Source of the DNA: Streptoalloteichus tenebrarius
Lineage (GTDB): Bacteria; Actinomycetota; Actinomycetes; Mycobacteriales; Pseudonocardiaceae
Assembly (NCBI RefSeq): GCF_024171885.1
Contig: NZ_JAMTCP010000023.1
Coordinates: 39,410 to 103,409, forward strand
Reading direction: 5' to 3'
DNA length: 64,000 bases
A program made the translations under genes and the position numbers. A model generated the notes under the pieces. That model was not told where the DNA came from and searched no databases. It was given only the letters and a program-made list of their open reading frames with translations. This document shows positions 1-8,494 of this stretch, in pieces (positions within the stretch are counted from its first letter, which is position 1; every line of letters starts with the position of its first letter).

Positions 1-679
1 CACGCGCGGGAGCGCCGCGCCCGACTCTGTCCTTTGTGGACACACTTCGGGGGCGACCTCGTGGACCGACTCGGAAAGGCTTGGAAAACAAGCGGTTGAC
101 GCCCTCGACCCTTCGGCGCCCCGCCCCAGCTTCGTGATCTCCCCCCAGCACAGCCCCCACCCGCCCTGGGGGGCGAGCCCCGCTCCAGCCTACCGCCGAT
201 CACCCCGCCGACCCAGCGGTCGCACCAACCCTGTGGAGGAAATCGGGTGACTGTGGACAACTGGGGAGAACCTGCGCCCAAGCCCTATTTGCCCAGCGCT
301 CGATGGAGATCGCGAAGCGGGTGAGCCATCAGTGCGTGCCCGAAAGTGGACGGCAGACGTTGCACGCTGCGACATCCTCACCAGGGCGTCCTCGCGACAA
401 CCCGCCCCCGGGGCATGGCCGCACAAGCGACGCGTGCCTTTCGCGCACCCCGGTTCAGCTCTTGCTCGGCGTTGGGTCGACGGATCGTGAAGACCTCTGC
501 TCGGAACGAACTCGGAACGAACTCAGAGCAGGCCGGGCAACGCTCCCGTCGCCTCTCACGTGAAGGAAATGACCACGTCAGGGGACTCGCGACGCTCGCG
601 GTTCGAACTGGTGTGCGATAGGTTGGCCCGGTCCGTGCCGACGCCGCCCGGGCCGCCCCGGGGTGGAGAGGAGTCAGCG
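1..679. other. gene-free left edge
   Basis: I see no convincing gene here; short open frames on both strands overlap one another and have no recognisable motif. The stretch holds one copy of the dispersed DnaA-box repeat (151-262), a tandem duplication of the 12-mer ACTCGGAACGAA around 498-521, and a possible -10 box TAGGTT near 618 that could serve the small gene starting at 680. The true left-hand neighbour is outside the window. Confidence 0.5.
151..262 (+). repeat. dispersed DnaA-box repeat, copy 1
   Basis: This starts with a C-run/G-run hairpin (CAGCCCCCACCC, then a G-run), followed by GCGAGCCCCGCTCCAGCCTA, and ends with CTGTGGACAACT. TGTGGACAA at 252-260 is the reverse complement of TTGTCCACA, the preferred actinobacterial DnaA box. 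The same two conserved ends, in the same order, recur at 50086-50198 and, inverted, at 5325-5415. The copies are in gene-free gaps and carry no open reading frame. Whether it is a mobile element remnant or a DnaA-binding site is not known. Confidence 0.7.
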
Positions 680-958
680 GTGATCGTCGACTGCGACAGG
701 TGCGTGGTGCGCGGGGACGCCTGCCAGGACTGCGTGATCAGCCTGCTGCTCGGCGCGCCGCCCGGCGCGGACGTGGAGGTCCGGGAGGATCGGGGGCCGG
801 GCCGGAGCGCCGACATTCCCATACCTGTGGGGAAGTCGCGCCGCCTTCGGTTGATCGCCCGTTCGGGGGGCGAGATCGGGGCATCGTCGGACTGTCACCG
901 ACGAAGCGCCGAACGGTCGGCCGGAAGCGCCGAACGGTCACAACAGCAGGTGAGCTGA
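680..958 (+). CDS. small double-CxxC protein, hypothetical
   Basis: About 92 residues. The GTG at 680 is chosen because GGAGAGGAG lies about 8 bases upstream and the protein then opens with the segment I recognise from small actinobacterial proteins: VDCDRC, then C-x2-C in GDACQDC. The four cysteines (C-x2-C-x6-C-x2-C) suggest a zinc or metal site; no function is known to me. Family members are commonly found just upstream of NlpC/P60 genes, as here. The C-terminal third looks diverged: a 22-bp tandem duplication at about 902-939 repeats the residues SAERS, and the usual hydrophobic C-terminal half is hard to recognise. A frame disturbance in the distal part is possible. Confidence 0.6.
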   Translation: MIVDCDRCVVRGDACQDCVISLLLGAPPGADVEVREDRGPGRSADIPIPVGKSRRLRLIARSGGEIGASSDCHRRSAERSAGSAERSQQQVS

Positions 959-1066
959 GCGCTCGCACCCTACACGCTGCGGAGTCGCGGGTACGCCGAA
1001 CGAGGCCTTGTGCACGTTTTCACGATTTTTCACCCCCCGGTGGTGGACGGGGAGGCTCACTTTTCG

Positions 1067-1072
1067 TAACCT
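1067..1072 (+). promoter_or_regulatory. candidate -10 box before riboswitch
   Basis: TAACCT lies just upstream of the c-di-AMP riboswitch, so transcription would start about 7-8 bases later, at the riboswitch 5' end. The -35 region is not convincing. The same hexamer precedes rplU at 46528. Confidence 0.5.
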
Positions 1073-1080
1073 AGCCGAGA

Positions 1081-1262
1081 CCTTGCGCAGGAACGTCGAT
1101 CATGGTGGTCGACGACGCAGGTCGCCGCCGAATCGGCTAGTCGGGGAGCCGAACCGGGGACCCAAACCCGCAGGGGTGAATCCGGTCCGGGCGTGTGGAC
1201 CACGTCCTGCTGGTAGGGCGCGTCCGGCCCGAACCCGTCAGCTAACCCGGTAGGCGGTTGCC
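1081..1262 (+). ncRNA. c-di-AMP (ydaO/yuaA) riboswitch
   Basis: The leader carries the conserved blocks of the ydaO class in order: CGGGGAGCCGAACC near 1142, GGGGTGAATCC near 1174, GGTAGGGCG near 1212, and the nearly invariant CCGAACCCGTCAGCTAACCC followed by GGTAGGCGG around 1227-1255. The variable hairpin arm lies at about 1090-1135. In actinobacteria this class usually controls cell-wall hydrolase genes of the NlpC/P60 and Rpf types, and here it sits about 25 bases ahead of such a gene. Ligand binding usually lowers expression in this class (family knowledge, not visible here). Confidence 0.92.
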
Positions 1263-1286
1263 GAGGACGAAGGAGTTACGCGCGAC

Positions 1287-2321
1287 GTGGCGTCGCAACG
1301 ACTGAAGCGCACCTTGCGCGGGGCGCTGACGGCCACGGCAGTGGCGGCCGCAGCGAGCCTCGCAGCACCCGTGGCACACGCCGACCCCGAGCCGCCCGCG
1401 GCCAACGCCTCCGAGGCGGTGAAGAAGCTCAACGAGCTGAGCAAGGAGGCCGAGGCCGCCGCCGAGCAGTGGCACAAGGCCCAGGACGACCTCGCGGCCC
1501 GCAAGGCCGAACAGGACAAGGCCACGGCCGACGTCCAGCAGTTCGGCAAGGACGCCGAGCAGGCCAGGGCCAAGGAGGCGGAGTTCCGCGTCCAGGTCGA
1601 CAAGCTGACCAACGCCTCCTTCCAGGGGGCCCGGTTCAACCAGCTCTCGGCGTTGCTGGTCAGCGACTCGCCGCAGGACTTCCTCGACCAGATGTCCGCG
1701 CTGGAGCTGCTGGCCAACGACAACAAGCAGGCGTTGGACAGGCTGGCCGGCGTGAAGGCCCAGACCGAGGAGGCCGAGCGCAAGGCCAAGGAGGCGCAGG
1801 CCAAGGCCGCCAAGGCCGCCGAGGACGCCGCCAAGATCGAGGCCGACCTCGCCAAGCGCAAGCAGGAGCTCGACGCGAAGGTCGCCAAGGCCAAGGAGCA
1901 GGCGAACCGGCTGACCGCGGCGGAGAAGGCCTCCCGCAGCGGCACGGGGGAGAGCGTCAACGTCGGCCCGGGCAGCGGCAAGGGCTACGAGGCCCTCATG
2001 GTCGCGCTTGAGCAGCGCGGCAAGCCCTACGTCTGGGGCGCGACCGGCCCGAACTCGTTCGACTGCTCCGGCCTGGTCGTTTACTCCTTCCGCCGGGTCG
2101 GCGTCCAGCTCAAGAACCGCTCCACCTACGGTCTGGTCACCGAGGGCACCCCGGTCCCGCGCAGCCAGCTCCAGCCCGGTGACATGGTGTTCACCAACAA
2201 CAACGAGCACATGGGGATCTACGTGGGCGACAACAAGTTCGTCCACGCGCCCACCGAGGGCGACGTCGTCAAGGTCTCCTCGCTGGACTCCCAGCAGTTC
2301 TACGCCGCGCGGCGCATCTGA
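1287..2321 (+). CDS. secreted NlpC/P60 peptidoglycan endopeptidase
   Basis: 344 residues, starting at GTG 1287 behind AAGGAG. Residues 1-33 form a signal peptide (basic start, Ala-rich core, cut near AHA-DP). Residues 40-215 are Ala/Glu/Lys-rich and predicted coiled coil. Residues 230-344 are the NlpC/P60 domain, with catalytic Cys260 in FDCSGLV, His308 in EHMGIYVGD and His320 as the likely third residue. The family cuts D-Glu/meso-diaminopimelate bonds in stem peptides outside the membrane during wall remodelling and division. It is controlled by the c-di-AMP riboswitch directly upstream. M. tuberculosis has an NlpC/P60 gene two genes from pimB (Rv2190c), and the same spacing is seen here. 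Confidence 0.93.
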   Translation: MASQRLKRTLRGALTATAVAAAASLAAPVAHADPEPPAANASEAVKKLNELSKEAEAAAEQWHKAQDDLAARKAEQDKATADVQQFGKDAEQARAKEAEFRVQVDKLTNASFQGARFNQLSALLVSDSPQDFLDQMSALELLANDNKQALDRLAGVKAQTEEAERKAKEAQAKAAKAAEDAAKIEADLAKRKQELDAKVAKAKEQANRLTAAEKASRSGTGESVNVGPGSGKGYEALMVALEQRGKPYVWGATGPNSFDCSGLVVYSFRRVGVQLKNRSTYGLVTEGTPVPRSQLQPGDMVFTNNNEHMGIYVGDNKFVHAPTEGDVVKVSSLDSQQFYAARRI

Positions 2322-2341
2322 CGAAGCCACGCCACGGCGCC

Positions 2342-2379
2342 CGTCGGGCCGGCACCCCCACCGGGGTGCCGGCCCGACG
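2342..2379 (+). terminator. hairpin terminator after NlpC/P60 gene
   Basis: A 17-bp perfect stem (left arm CGTCGGGCCGGCACCCC) around a 4-base loop, 20 bases after the stop codon. No U-run follows. Confidence 0.8.
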
Positions 2380-2462
2380 TCGTCGCGGACCAGGCCGTCG
2401 TGACCTCGCCGGAGCATCTGGTGGGCTTCGGTCATCCCGGCTCCCCGGTGGGAGTCGACCTT

Positions 2463-2468
2463 TACGAT
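2463..2468 (+). promoter_or_regulatory. -10 box of leaderless promoter (metallopeptidase-like gene)
   Basis: TACGAT is followed by exactly 7 bases and then ATG 2476, the spacing of a leaderless actinobacterial promoter. This favours 2476 over the in-frame ATG at 2467, which overlaps the hexamer. Confidence 0.55.
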
Positions 2469-2475
2469 GCGGACC

Positions 2476-3846
2476 ATGGCCGGGCTGGGCCGACTCCGTG
2501 GATGGCTGGTGGCGATCGTCGCGATGACGCTGCTGGCCGGCCTCGTCCTGGTGTCGGTGCCCTCGGCGGAGACCTCCGCGCCACCCGTCGCGGCCTCGGA
2601 GCCCGCGCTCTCCGACCCGTCGTCGTCCGAGGTCGCCCCCAACGCCAACCGGGCGCCAGCGGTCCGCCGCGACGATCGTGCCGACGCCGTCCGCGAGTTG
2701 TTGGAGCGCAGGGCGAGCGCGGTGCTGCGGCGGGATCGTGAGGCCTTCCTCGACACCGTGGACCCGCTGGGGGAGACCAGTTTCCGTACGGCCCAAGGTG
2801 CCCTGTTCGACAACCTCGACGGTCTTCCGTTCGGCGAGTGGCGTTACACGCTCGACGCCGGGCAGGCCCTGCCGCCACCGGCGCTGCCCTCGGGCGTTCC
2901 CTCGGCGGACGAACTGTGGGCGCCCAAGGTCGAGTTGCGTTACGCCTTCCAGGGAGTGGACGTCGTGTCGACGTCCCGCTCCATGGGCTACCTGTTCGCG
3001 CGGCGGGGCGGCGACTGGTTCCTGGTCTCCGACACCGCCCTGGAGCCGCAGGGGCGACGGACCTGGCGCGGCCCGTGGGACTTCGGCCCCTGCCAGGCGG
3101 TCCGCACCCGGCGCGGGATGGTGATCGGCCACCCTGGGAACCAGTCCCTGGCGGCGGCGGTGGCCCGGGAACTGGACGGCGCCGTCGCGGCGGTGAGCGA
3201 GGTGTGGGGCGACGGCTGGCCGGAGCGGGCGGTCGTGCTGCTCCCGGAGACGATGATCGAGCTCCAGGCGTTGGTGGGACCGGAGTTCTCGGTCGACGGC
3301 ATCGCCGCCGTGGCCGTGGCCGACCGCGTGGACACCCGCGTGGGGACGGTGGAGGGGCCGCGCGTGGTCATCAACCCGCGCACGGCTTCCCGGCTGTCCC
3401 TGACGCCGCTGCGGGTCGTGCTCCGCCACGAGATCACCCACGTCGCGGCCAGGGGCGTCACCGTCGACGGCGCGCCGATGTGGTTGACCGAGGGGTTCGC
3501 CGACTACGTGGGGTACCGGACCAGCGGTCTCGCGCCCGCGCAGGCCGCGCCCGAGTTGGCCCGCAGGGTGCGGGCGGGGTTCCTGCCCGACGACCTGCCC
3601 GGCAACCGGGACTTCCAGACGACGGGCGACCGCCTCGACCTCGCCTACCAGCAGTCGTGGTCGCTCGCGGCGTACGTGGCGGGGCGGTCCGGCGAGGCGC
3701 GGTTGGTGCGGCTGTACCGGAGGATCGCCTCGGCGGGACCGACCGATCGGTCCACAATGGACAACATGCTGGCGGAGGAGCTGGGGGTCGGCCGCGCGGA
3801 GCTGCTGGAGGGGTGGCGGAGCCACCTGGTCGCCACCTTCCGCTGA
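2476..3846 (+). CDS. membrane-anchored HExxH metallopeptidase-like protein
   Basis: 456 residues from ATG 2476. One N-terminal hydrophobic segment (about residues 8-28) anchors or exports the protein, followed by a Ser/Ala/Pro-rich spacer. An NTF2-like or inhibitor-like middle (about 60-190) leads to a C-terminal peptidase region. HEITH at 318-322 gives zinc ligands His318 and His322 with Glu319 as base; Glu339 in TEGFADY fits the third ligand of gluzincins (family M1/MA pattern). Substrate is unknown. It lies between the NlpC/P60 gene and pimB, where M. tuberculosis has the small Rv2189c, so the slot is conserved but the gene may not be the same. Confidence 0.8.
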   Translation: MAGLGRLRGWLVAIVAMTLLAGLVLVSVPSAETSAPPVAASEPALSDPSSSEVAPNANRAPAVRRDDRADAVRELLERRASAVLRRDREAFLDTVDPLGETSFRTAQGALFDNLDGLPFGEWRYTLDAGQALPPPALPSGVPSADELWAPKVELRYAFQGVDVVSTSRSMGYLFARRGGDWFLVSDTALEPQGRRTWRGPWDFGPCQAVRTRRGMVIGHPGNQSLAAAVARELDGAVAAVSEVWGDGWPERAVVLLPETMIELQALVGPEFSVDGIAAVAVADRVDTRVGTVEGPRVVINPRTASRLSLTPLRVVLRHEITHVAARGVTVDGAPMWLTEGFADYVGYRTSGLAPAQAAPELARRVRAGFLPDDLPGNRDFQTTGDRLDLAYQQSWSLAAYVAGRSGEARLVRLYRRIASAGPTDRSTMDNMLAEELGVGRAELLEGWRSHLVATFR

Positions 3847-3867
3847 CCGGAGCAACGGCGGGATGGA

Positions 3868-3873
3868 TACGCT
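3868..3873 (+). promoter_or_regulatory. -10 box of leaderless pimB promoter
   Basis: TACGCT, then 7 bases, then ATG 3881. TGACCG about 18 bases upstream could be the -35. The upstream ATG at 3863 would lie inside the promoter and has no ribosome site. Confidence 0.6.
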
Positions 3874-3880
3874 CGCCCAG

Positions 3881-5014
3881 ATGCGCCGCACCCTGCTCGT
3901 CACCAACGACTTCCCGCCGCGCCCCGGAGGGATCCAGGCCTACCTGCACGCGTTGGCCCGTCGGCTCCCGGCGGACGACCTCGTCGTGTACGCGCCGGCG
4001 TGGCGGGGCAGTTCGGGGGCGCATCCCGAGTTCGACGCCGAGCAGCCGTTCCCGGTGGTTCGGCACCCGGGGCCGTTGATGTTGCCCACCGCGGCGGTGT
4101 TGCGCCGCGCCCGGGAGGTGCTCAGGAGCGAGCGGTGCGAGGGCGTGTGGTTCGGCGCCGCCGCGCCGCTGGCGCTGCTCGCCGCGCCGTTGCGGAGGGC
4201 CGGCGCCGACCACGTGGTGTCGTGCACCCATGGTCACGAGGTCGGCTGGTCGATGGTGCCCGGCGCGCGGCGCGCCCTCCGGCACATCGGTCGGACGTCG
4301 GACGTGGTGACGTTCGTGAGCCGGTACACGCGGGCGCGGTTCGCCGACGCGTTCGGGCCCATGGCGGTGCTGGAGCACCTTCCGTCCGGTGTGGACACAG
4401 ACGTGTTCCGACCGGACGACGCCGCGCGGGCGGAGCTGCGGCGGCGGTACGGGCTCGGGGACCGCCCCGTGGTCGTGTGCGTCTCCCGGTTGGTGCCGCG
4501 CAAGGGACAGGACGTGCTCGTGCGGGCGTTGCCGCTCATCCGGCGCCTCGTCCCGGACGCCGCCCTGCTCCTCGTCGGCGGCGGTCGGTACCGGAGCCGG
4601 CTGGAGCGAATCGCCGTCGAGTCCGATGTGGACGATCGTGTCGTGTTCACGGGACCGGTGCCGTGGTCCGAGCTGCCGGCGCACTACGCGGCGGGCGACG
4701 TGTTCGCGATGCCGTGCCGGACCAGGGGCGGGGGACTGGACGTCGAGGGGCTCGGCATCGTCTTCCTGGAGGCGTCGGCGACGGGCCTGCCGGTGGTCGC
4801 GGGGCGGTCGGGCGGCGCGCCCGAGACGGTGCGGGACGGCGTGACCGGCCACGTGGTCGACGGGTCGTCGGTGGCGGCGGTGGCCGAGGCGGTCGGCGGG
4901 CTGCTGGCCGACCCGGATCGCGCCAGGGGGATGGGCAGGGCCGGGCGGGAGTGGGTGTCGACGCGGTGGCGCTGGGACGACCTCGCGGCGAGGCTCGCGC
5001 GCCTGCTGGGCTGA
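3881..5014 (+). CDS. pimB: phosphatidylinositol monomannoside mannosyltransferase PimB
   Basis: 377 residues, GT-B fold family GT4. The start MRRTLLVTNDFPPRPGG matches the N-terminus of mycobacterial PimB' (Rv2188c); the earlier ATG at 3863 is rejected because of the leaderless promoter. The N-terminal Rossmann half holds NDFPPRPGGIQ and FGAAAPLALL; the C-terminal half holds the GDP-mannose site with SRLVPRKGQD, the charged stretch CRTRGGGLDVEGLG and the EX7E-type FLEASATGLPVV. PimB adds the second mannose, from GDP-mannose, to PIM1 at the cytoplasmic face of the membrane in PIM and lipomannan synthesis. Close correspondence over the whole length makes this a confident call. Confidence 0.92.
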   Translation: MRRTLLVTNDFPPRPGGIQAYLHALARRLPADDLVVYAPAWRGSSGAHPEFDAEQPFPVVRHPGPLMLPTAAVLRRAREVLRSERCEGVWFGAAAPLALLAAPLRRAGADHVVSCTHGHEVGWSMVPGARRALRHIGRTSDVVTFVSRYTRARFADAFGPMAVLEHLPSGVDTDVFRPDDAARAELRRRYGLGDRPVVVCVSRLVPRKGQDVLVRALPLIRRLVPDAALLLVGGGRYRSRLERIAVESDVDDRVVFTGPVPWSELPAHYAAGDVFAMPCRTRGGGLDVEGLGIVFLEASATGLPVVAGRSGGAPETVRDGVTGHVVDGSSVAAVAEAVGGLLADPDRARGMGRAGREWVSTRWRWDDLAARLARLLG

Positions 5015-5049
5015 GCGGTCCGGATCTTCCTGGGCTCGGTGTGAGGGCG

Positions 5050-5133
5050 GCCCCCGAGTGGGACGCCCGGGTACCTACCCGCGCCACGACGCCCGGTCCT
5101 GTCGTGGACTGCCCCCGAGTGGGACGCTCGGGT
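5050..5133. repeat. pair of 23-bp direct repeats flanking a hairpin
   Basis: The repeats at 5050-5072 and 5111-5133 differ at one of 23 positions and are 61 bases apart. Each is itself partly palindromic (CCCGAG-TGGGACG-CTCGGG in the right copy). Between them CCACGAC-N10-GTCGTGG forms a 7-bp stem at 5084-5107. The arrangement resembles REP/BIME-type palindromic units. Confidence 0.65.
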
Positions 5134-5324
5134 GGGGCGCGTGCGGCCGTTCACGGGGACGCTGTGTGACGGTGGCGGTGCCGGCGAGGGCGCTGTCGTG
5201 AGATCGGTGTCCCCACGGGTGAGCCTGGCTGGTGCGCGCTCAGCGACGGGTGACGGAGCAGATCGGAGCCTCGTGCGCAAGGCCTTCCCCTGTCAGGGGG
5301 ACGGAGTTATCCCCAGGTGTCCAA

Positions 5325-5415
5325 GTTGTCCACAGGTTGGCCTCGGGGGGTGGGGCTCGCGGAGCGGGATGGGTAGGCTGGAGCGGGGCTCGCCCCCCAG
5401 GGCGGGTGGGGGCTG
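5325..5415 (-). repeat. dispersed DnaA-box repeat, copy 2 (inverted)
   Basis: Read on the minus strand this shows the same CAGCCCCCACCC hairpin, GCGAGCCCCGCTCCAGCCTA and CTGTGGACAACT blocks as copies 1 and 3, but the middle is about 20 bases shorter. On the plus strand TTGTCCACA is at 5326-5334 and a degenerate TTATCCCCA at 5307-5315. Confidence 0.7.
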
Positions 5416-5518
5416 CACTCGGGTGGTGAGGTTGGCGATCCGGTGCGAAACCGCAGGTCAAGGTGCTGGTAGCCCCGAATGGGGGAACCCGCCGCCGGTG
5501 GGGTCCGGTGTCGTTTGG

Positions 5519-5524
5519 CAGACT
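5519..5524 (+). promoter_or_regulatory. candidate -10 box of leaderless rpiB promoter
   Basis: CAGACT is 7 bases before GTG 5532. The first base departs from the TANNNT consensus, so this is weaker than the pimB or proA examples. Confidence 0.4.
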
Positions 5525-5531
5525 CCCCGCC

Positions 5532-6005
<474 letters not shown>

Positions 6006-6014
6006 GCGAGGGCC

Positions 6015-6371
6015 GTGGCGCGGCGGGCGTCCGGGTTCGCCTGGGCCCTCACCCCGCTGGTGGCGGTGACGGGCACGCTGCTCGGCGTGCTGGCGCTGGC
6101 CTACGGGCAGGGCCGGCTGGTGCCCCGGATCGCGGGCGGGGTCGAACGGGTCTGCGGCACTGTCGACTGTGGACTCGGCGTCGGTGTGACGCTGATCCTC
6201 TTCGGGTTCCTCGTGGTCTGCGTGGCGATGACCGCGGGCTGTCTGGTGGCGTTGCGGCGCAGGGAGGATCCGGACGGCCGCCGGGCGGTGTGGCGCGGCG
6301 TGTGGATCACTGGGTGGTGCCTGGTGGTCTACGCCGCGCTGTCCGTCGTCGCCTGGTGGCCGAAGCTGTAG
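6015..6371 (+). CDS. small three-TM membrane protein, hypothetical
   Basis: 118 residues from GTG 6015, 9 bases after rpiB, so probably cotranscribed. Three hydrophobic segments are seen (about residues 7-32, 53-78 and 92-113) with a short outer loop holding two Cys around GTVDCGLG. No family recognised. Its stop at 6369-6371 overlaps the GGAGGAGG ribosome site of the next gene. Confidence 0.65.
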   Translation: MARRASGFAWALTPLVAVTGTLLGVLALAYGQGRLVPRIAGGVERVCGTVDCGLGVGVTLILFGFLVVCVAMTAGCLVALRRREDPDGRRAVWRGVWITGWCLVVYAALSVVAWWPKL

Positions 6372-6385
6372 GAGGAGGACGTCCC

Positions 6386-7198
6386 GTGCCCGAGGGTCAC
6401 ACGCTGCACCGGCTCGCCCTGCTGCACCAGCGGCGCTACGCGGGCTCGCCGGTGTCGGTCTCCAGCCCGCAGGGCAGGTTCGCCGCTGACGCGTCCATTG
6501 TGGACGGAAGGGTGCTGGAGCGCGCCGAGGCGCACGGCAAGCACCTGTTCCACGTCTACGGCCCAGACCTGGTCGTGCACGTGCACCTCGGGCTCTACGG
6601 CGTGTTCACCGAGAAGCCGCTGCCCGTCCTCGACCCGAGGGGACAGGTGCGGATGCGCCTGGTCGGCCCGACCCACTGGACGGACCTGCGCGGCCCCACC
6701 GCCTGCCGCCTGCTCAACGACGCCGAGGTGTCCGCGCTGCGGGCGCGCCTCGGGCCGGACCCGCTCCGCCCCGACGCGGACCCCGACCGGGCGTGGGCGC
6801 GGATCAGCCGCTCCCGCACGCCGATCGCGGTGCTGCTGCTGGATCAGTCGGTGGTCGCCGGCGCGGGCAACGTCTACCGCGCGGAGGTGCTGTTCCGCCA
6901 CGGCGTGCACCCGCTGCTGCCCGGCCGTTCCCTCGACCACGCGCTGTGGCGGACGATCTGGGACGACCTCGTCGCCCTGATGCGGGAGGGCGTGCGCACC
7001 GGGCGCATCGACACCGTGCGGCCCGAGCACGACCCGACGGTCACCGGGCGCGAGCCCCGGCGCGACCGGCACGGCGGCGAGGTCTACGTCTACCGGAGGG
7101 CCGGGATGCCCTGCCTGGTCTGCGGCACGCCCGTGTCCTGGCGCGACCTGTCCGGGCGCAAGCTCTACTGGTGCCCGACCTGTCAGCCGGAGATCTGA
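6386..7198 (+). CDS. nei: Fpg/Nei-family DNA glycosylase/AP lyase
   Basis: 270 residues. GTG 6386 is set by GGAGGAGG upstream and because processing of the start Met exposes Pro2-Glu3 (PEGHTLHRL), the catalytic pair of the family: Pro2 forms the Schiff base and Glu3 assists. Further seen: GKHLFHVYG, HVHLGLYG, the H2TH region near LLLDQSVVAGAGNVYR with its conserved N, and a C-terminal zinc finger with CLVCG and CPTC. Members remove oxidised bases in base-excision repair. Sequence and position next to rpiB match M. tuberculosis Nei1 (Rv2464c). Confidence 0.93.
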   Translation: MPEGHTLHRLALLHQRRYAGSPVSVSSPQGRFAADASIVDGRVLERAEAHGKHLFHVYGPDLVVHVHLGLYGVFTEKPLPVLDPRGQVRMRLVGPTHWTDLRGPTACRLLNDAEVSALRARLGPDPLRPDADPDRAWARISRSRTPIAVLLLDQSVVAGAGNVYRAEVLFRHGVHPLLPGRSLDHALWRTIWDDLVALMREGVRTGRIDTVRPEHDPTVTGREPRRDRHGGEVYVYRRAGMPCLVCGTPVSWRDLSGRKLYWCPTCQPEI

Positions 7199-7318
7199 AC
7201 CTCCCGGAACTCTCGCCAGCCTGGCCGGTCGACGCCTTCCCAGCGCGTCCAGATCCGGGCGACGCGCCGAGCCCCGAGTCCCTCCAGGCCCTGGCGAATC
7301 ATCGCCTGACGAAACGCC

Positions 7319-7350
7319 GGAGGCCGGCGCCCCGCGGGGCGCCGGCCTCC
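7319..7350. terminator. bidirectional hairpin terminator
   Basis: A perfect 15-bp stem GGAGGCCGGCGCCCC with a 2-base loop lies between the convergent nei gene and the minus-strand gene ending at 7400. It can serve both strands. No U-tract. Confidence 0.85.
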
Positions 7351-7399
7351 AAGAGCGTCCGTGGCCGGACCTGTCGGACCTGCGGGCCCGGAAGCCCGC

Positions 7400-8179
7400 T
7401 CAGAAGTCGAAGTCGCCGCCCCCGTCGCCGCCGAAGTCGAAACCACCGCCGAAGTCGAAGCCGGAGTCGCCGCCGCTCGGGTCGAAACCGCCCCCGTCGC
7501 CGCCGGCGTCCATCGCGTGGCCGTCGTGCAGGCCCTCGGCGTAGGCCGCCGCCGCGATCGCGTCCGCGTTCACGCCGTGCATCCCGGAGAACATCGCGTC
7601 GAACAGCAGGAACGAGCCCACGCCCCAGGCGCCGGCCACCAGCGCCGGCTTCCACCACGGCTCGCTGTACCAGCCCTGCGGGACCGGTCGCCCGGCCACC
7701 ATGCCGCCCGGGTAGTAGTGCGGCGTCCCCGAGGTCGGCTGCGGCGAGGCCGCGTAGTCGTGCCCCTGCACCGAGACCCTGCGCTCCTCGGTCACCTTGC
7801 CGGCGTTGCGCTGGCCGGAGAGGTCGGGCAGCTCGGGGCCGGGGTCCAGGTCCATGGCCACCCGCGCCGCCCGCACGTAGTACAGGCCCTCCAGGGCGGT
7901 CTGGGTGACGAGCTGGCACTGCTGGGCGGTCCTGGCCTGCTCCATCTGCGAGCCGGCGGCGGTGTACCGCTCGGAGGCGTCGGCGAGCGCCTGCTTGGCG
8001 GCCTCGGTCGTCCCGACGAGGTTCATCACCTGGCCGCCGAGCCGCTCGACCCAGCGGCGCGCCTCCGCCTTCGCGTCGTCCAGCGCGCGTTGCTTGGCGG
8101 CGGCCTGCTGCCGATACCACAGGAACCCGCCGCCGGCCACCAGCACGAGCACCAGCAGCAGGATGATGACGCTGGTCAC
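7400..8179 (-). CDS. single-TM protein with Gly/Asp/Phe tail, hypothetical
   Basis: 259 residues. The start at GTG 8179 is chosen because GGAGG lies 5 bases upstream and translation then opens directly with the membrane segment (VIILLLVLVLVAGGGFLWY). Residues 30-110 are a charged, helical region; a second hydrophobic stretch ALVAGAWGVGSFLLFDAMF is near residue 185. The last 40 residues are a low-complexity tail built on GGFDFGG and GGDSGFDFG units. Similar actinobacterial membrane proteins exist with unknown role. It lies downstream of the 16-bp tandem array and the Eis-like gene, on the same strand. Confidence 0.75.
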   Translation of the reverse strand: MTSVIILLLVLVLVAGGGFLWYRQQAAAKQRALDDAKAEARRWVERLGGQVMNLVGTTEAAKQALADASERYTAAGSQMEQARTAQQCQLVTQTALEGLYYVRAARVAMDLDPGPELPDLSGQRNAGKVTEERRVSVQGHDYAASPQPTSGTPHYYPGGMVAGRPVPQGWYSEPWWKPALVAGAWGVGSFLLFDAMFSGMHGVNADAIAAAAYAEGLHDGHAMDAGGDGGGFDPSGGDSGFDFGGGFDFGGDGGGDFDF

Positions 8180-8494
8180 GAAGTCCTCCACAAGCCGCGT
8201 CCCCGTCGCGCCCGAGGACGCGCCACCGAACCGACGAAGCGGGCCGCGCCGGCGTCGCCGCCGGTCGGCCCCGATCCACCGCGTCAACGTACGGTGTCGA
8301 GCCCGAGTTCCGCCGGCAGGGTCACAACCAGTTGGGGACAGAACCGCCCAGCGCCGGATGACCGAGAGACGGAACGACCAAGAGACACAACGACCGAGAG
8401 ACAGAACGACCGAGACGGAACGACCGAGAGACACAACGACTCAGCGCCGGAACGCTTGAGGGCCGGAACGAGTGAGGGCCAGAACCGGCCAGCG
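8180..8494. other. intergenic gap with tandem array
   Basis: No gene is supported. The left part (8180-8340) should carry the promoter of the minus-strand gene starting at 8179, but no clear -10/-35 is visible. The right part is the 16-bp tandem array. Confidence 0.5.

Larger units (their letters stand above)
5015..5531. other. repeat-rich gap between pimB and rpiB
   Basis: No gene is supported. The gap contains two 23-bp direct repeats flanking a hairpin (5050-5133), the inverted second copy of the dispersed DnaA-box repeat (5325-5415) and, at its right end, the likely rpiB promoter. Confidence 0.6.

Noticed and set aside
3863..3880. ATG 3863 as pimB start
   Set aside because: It lies within the predicted promoter and adds residues absent from mycobacterial PimB; ATG 3881 fits both.
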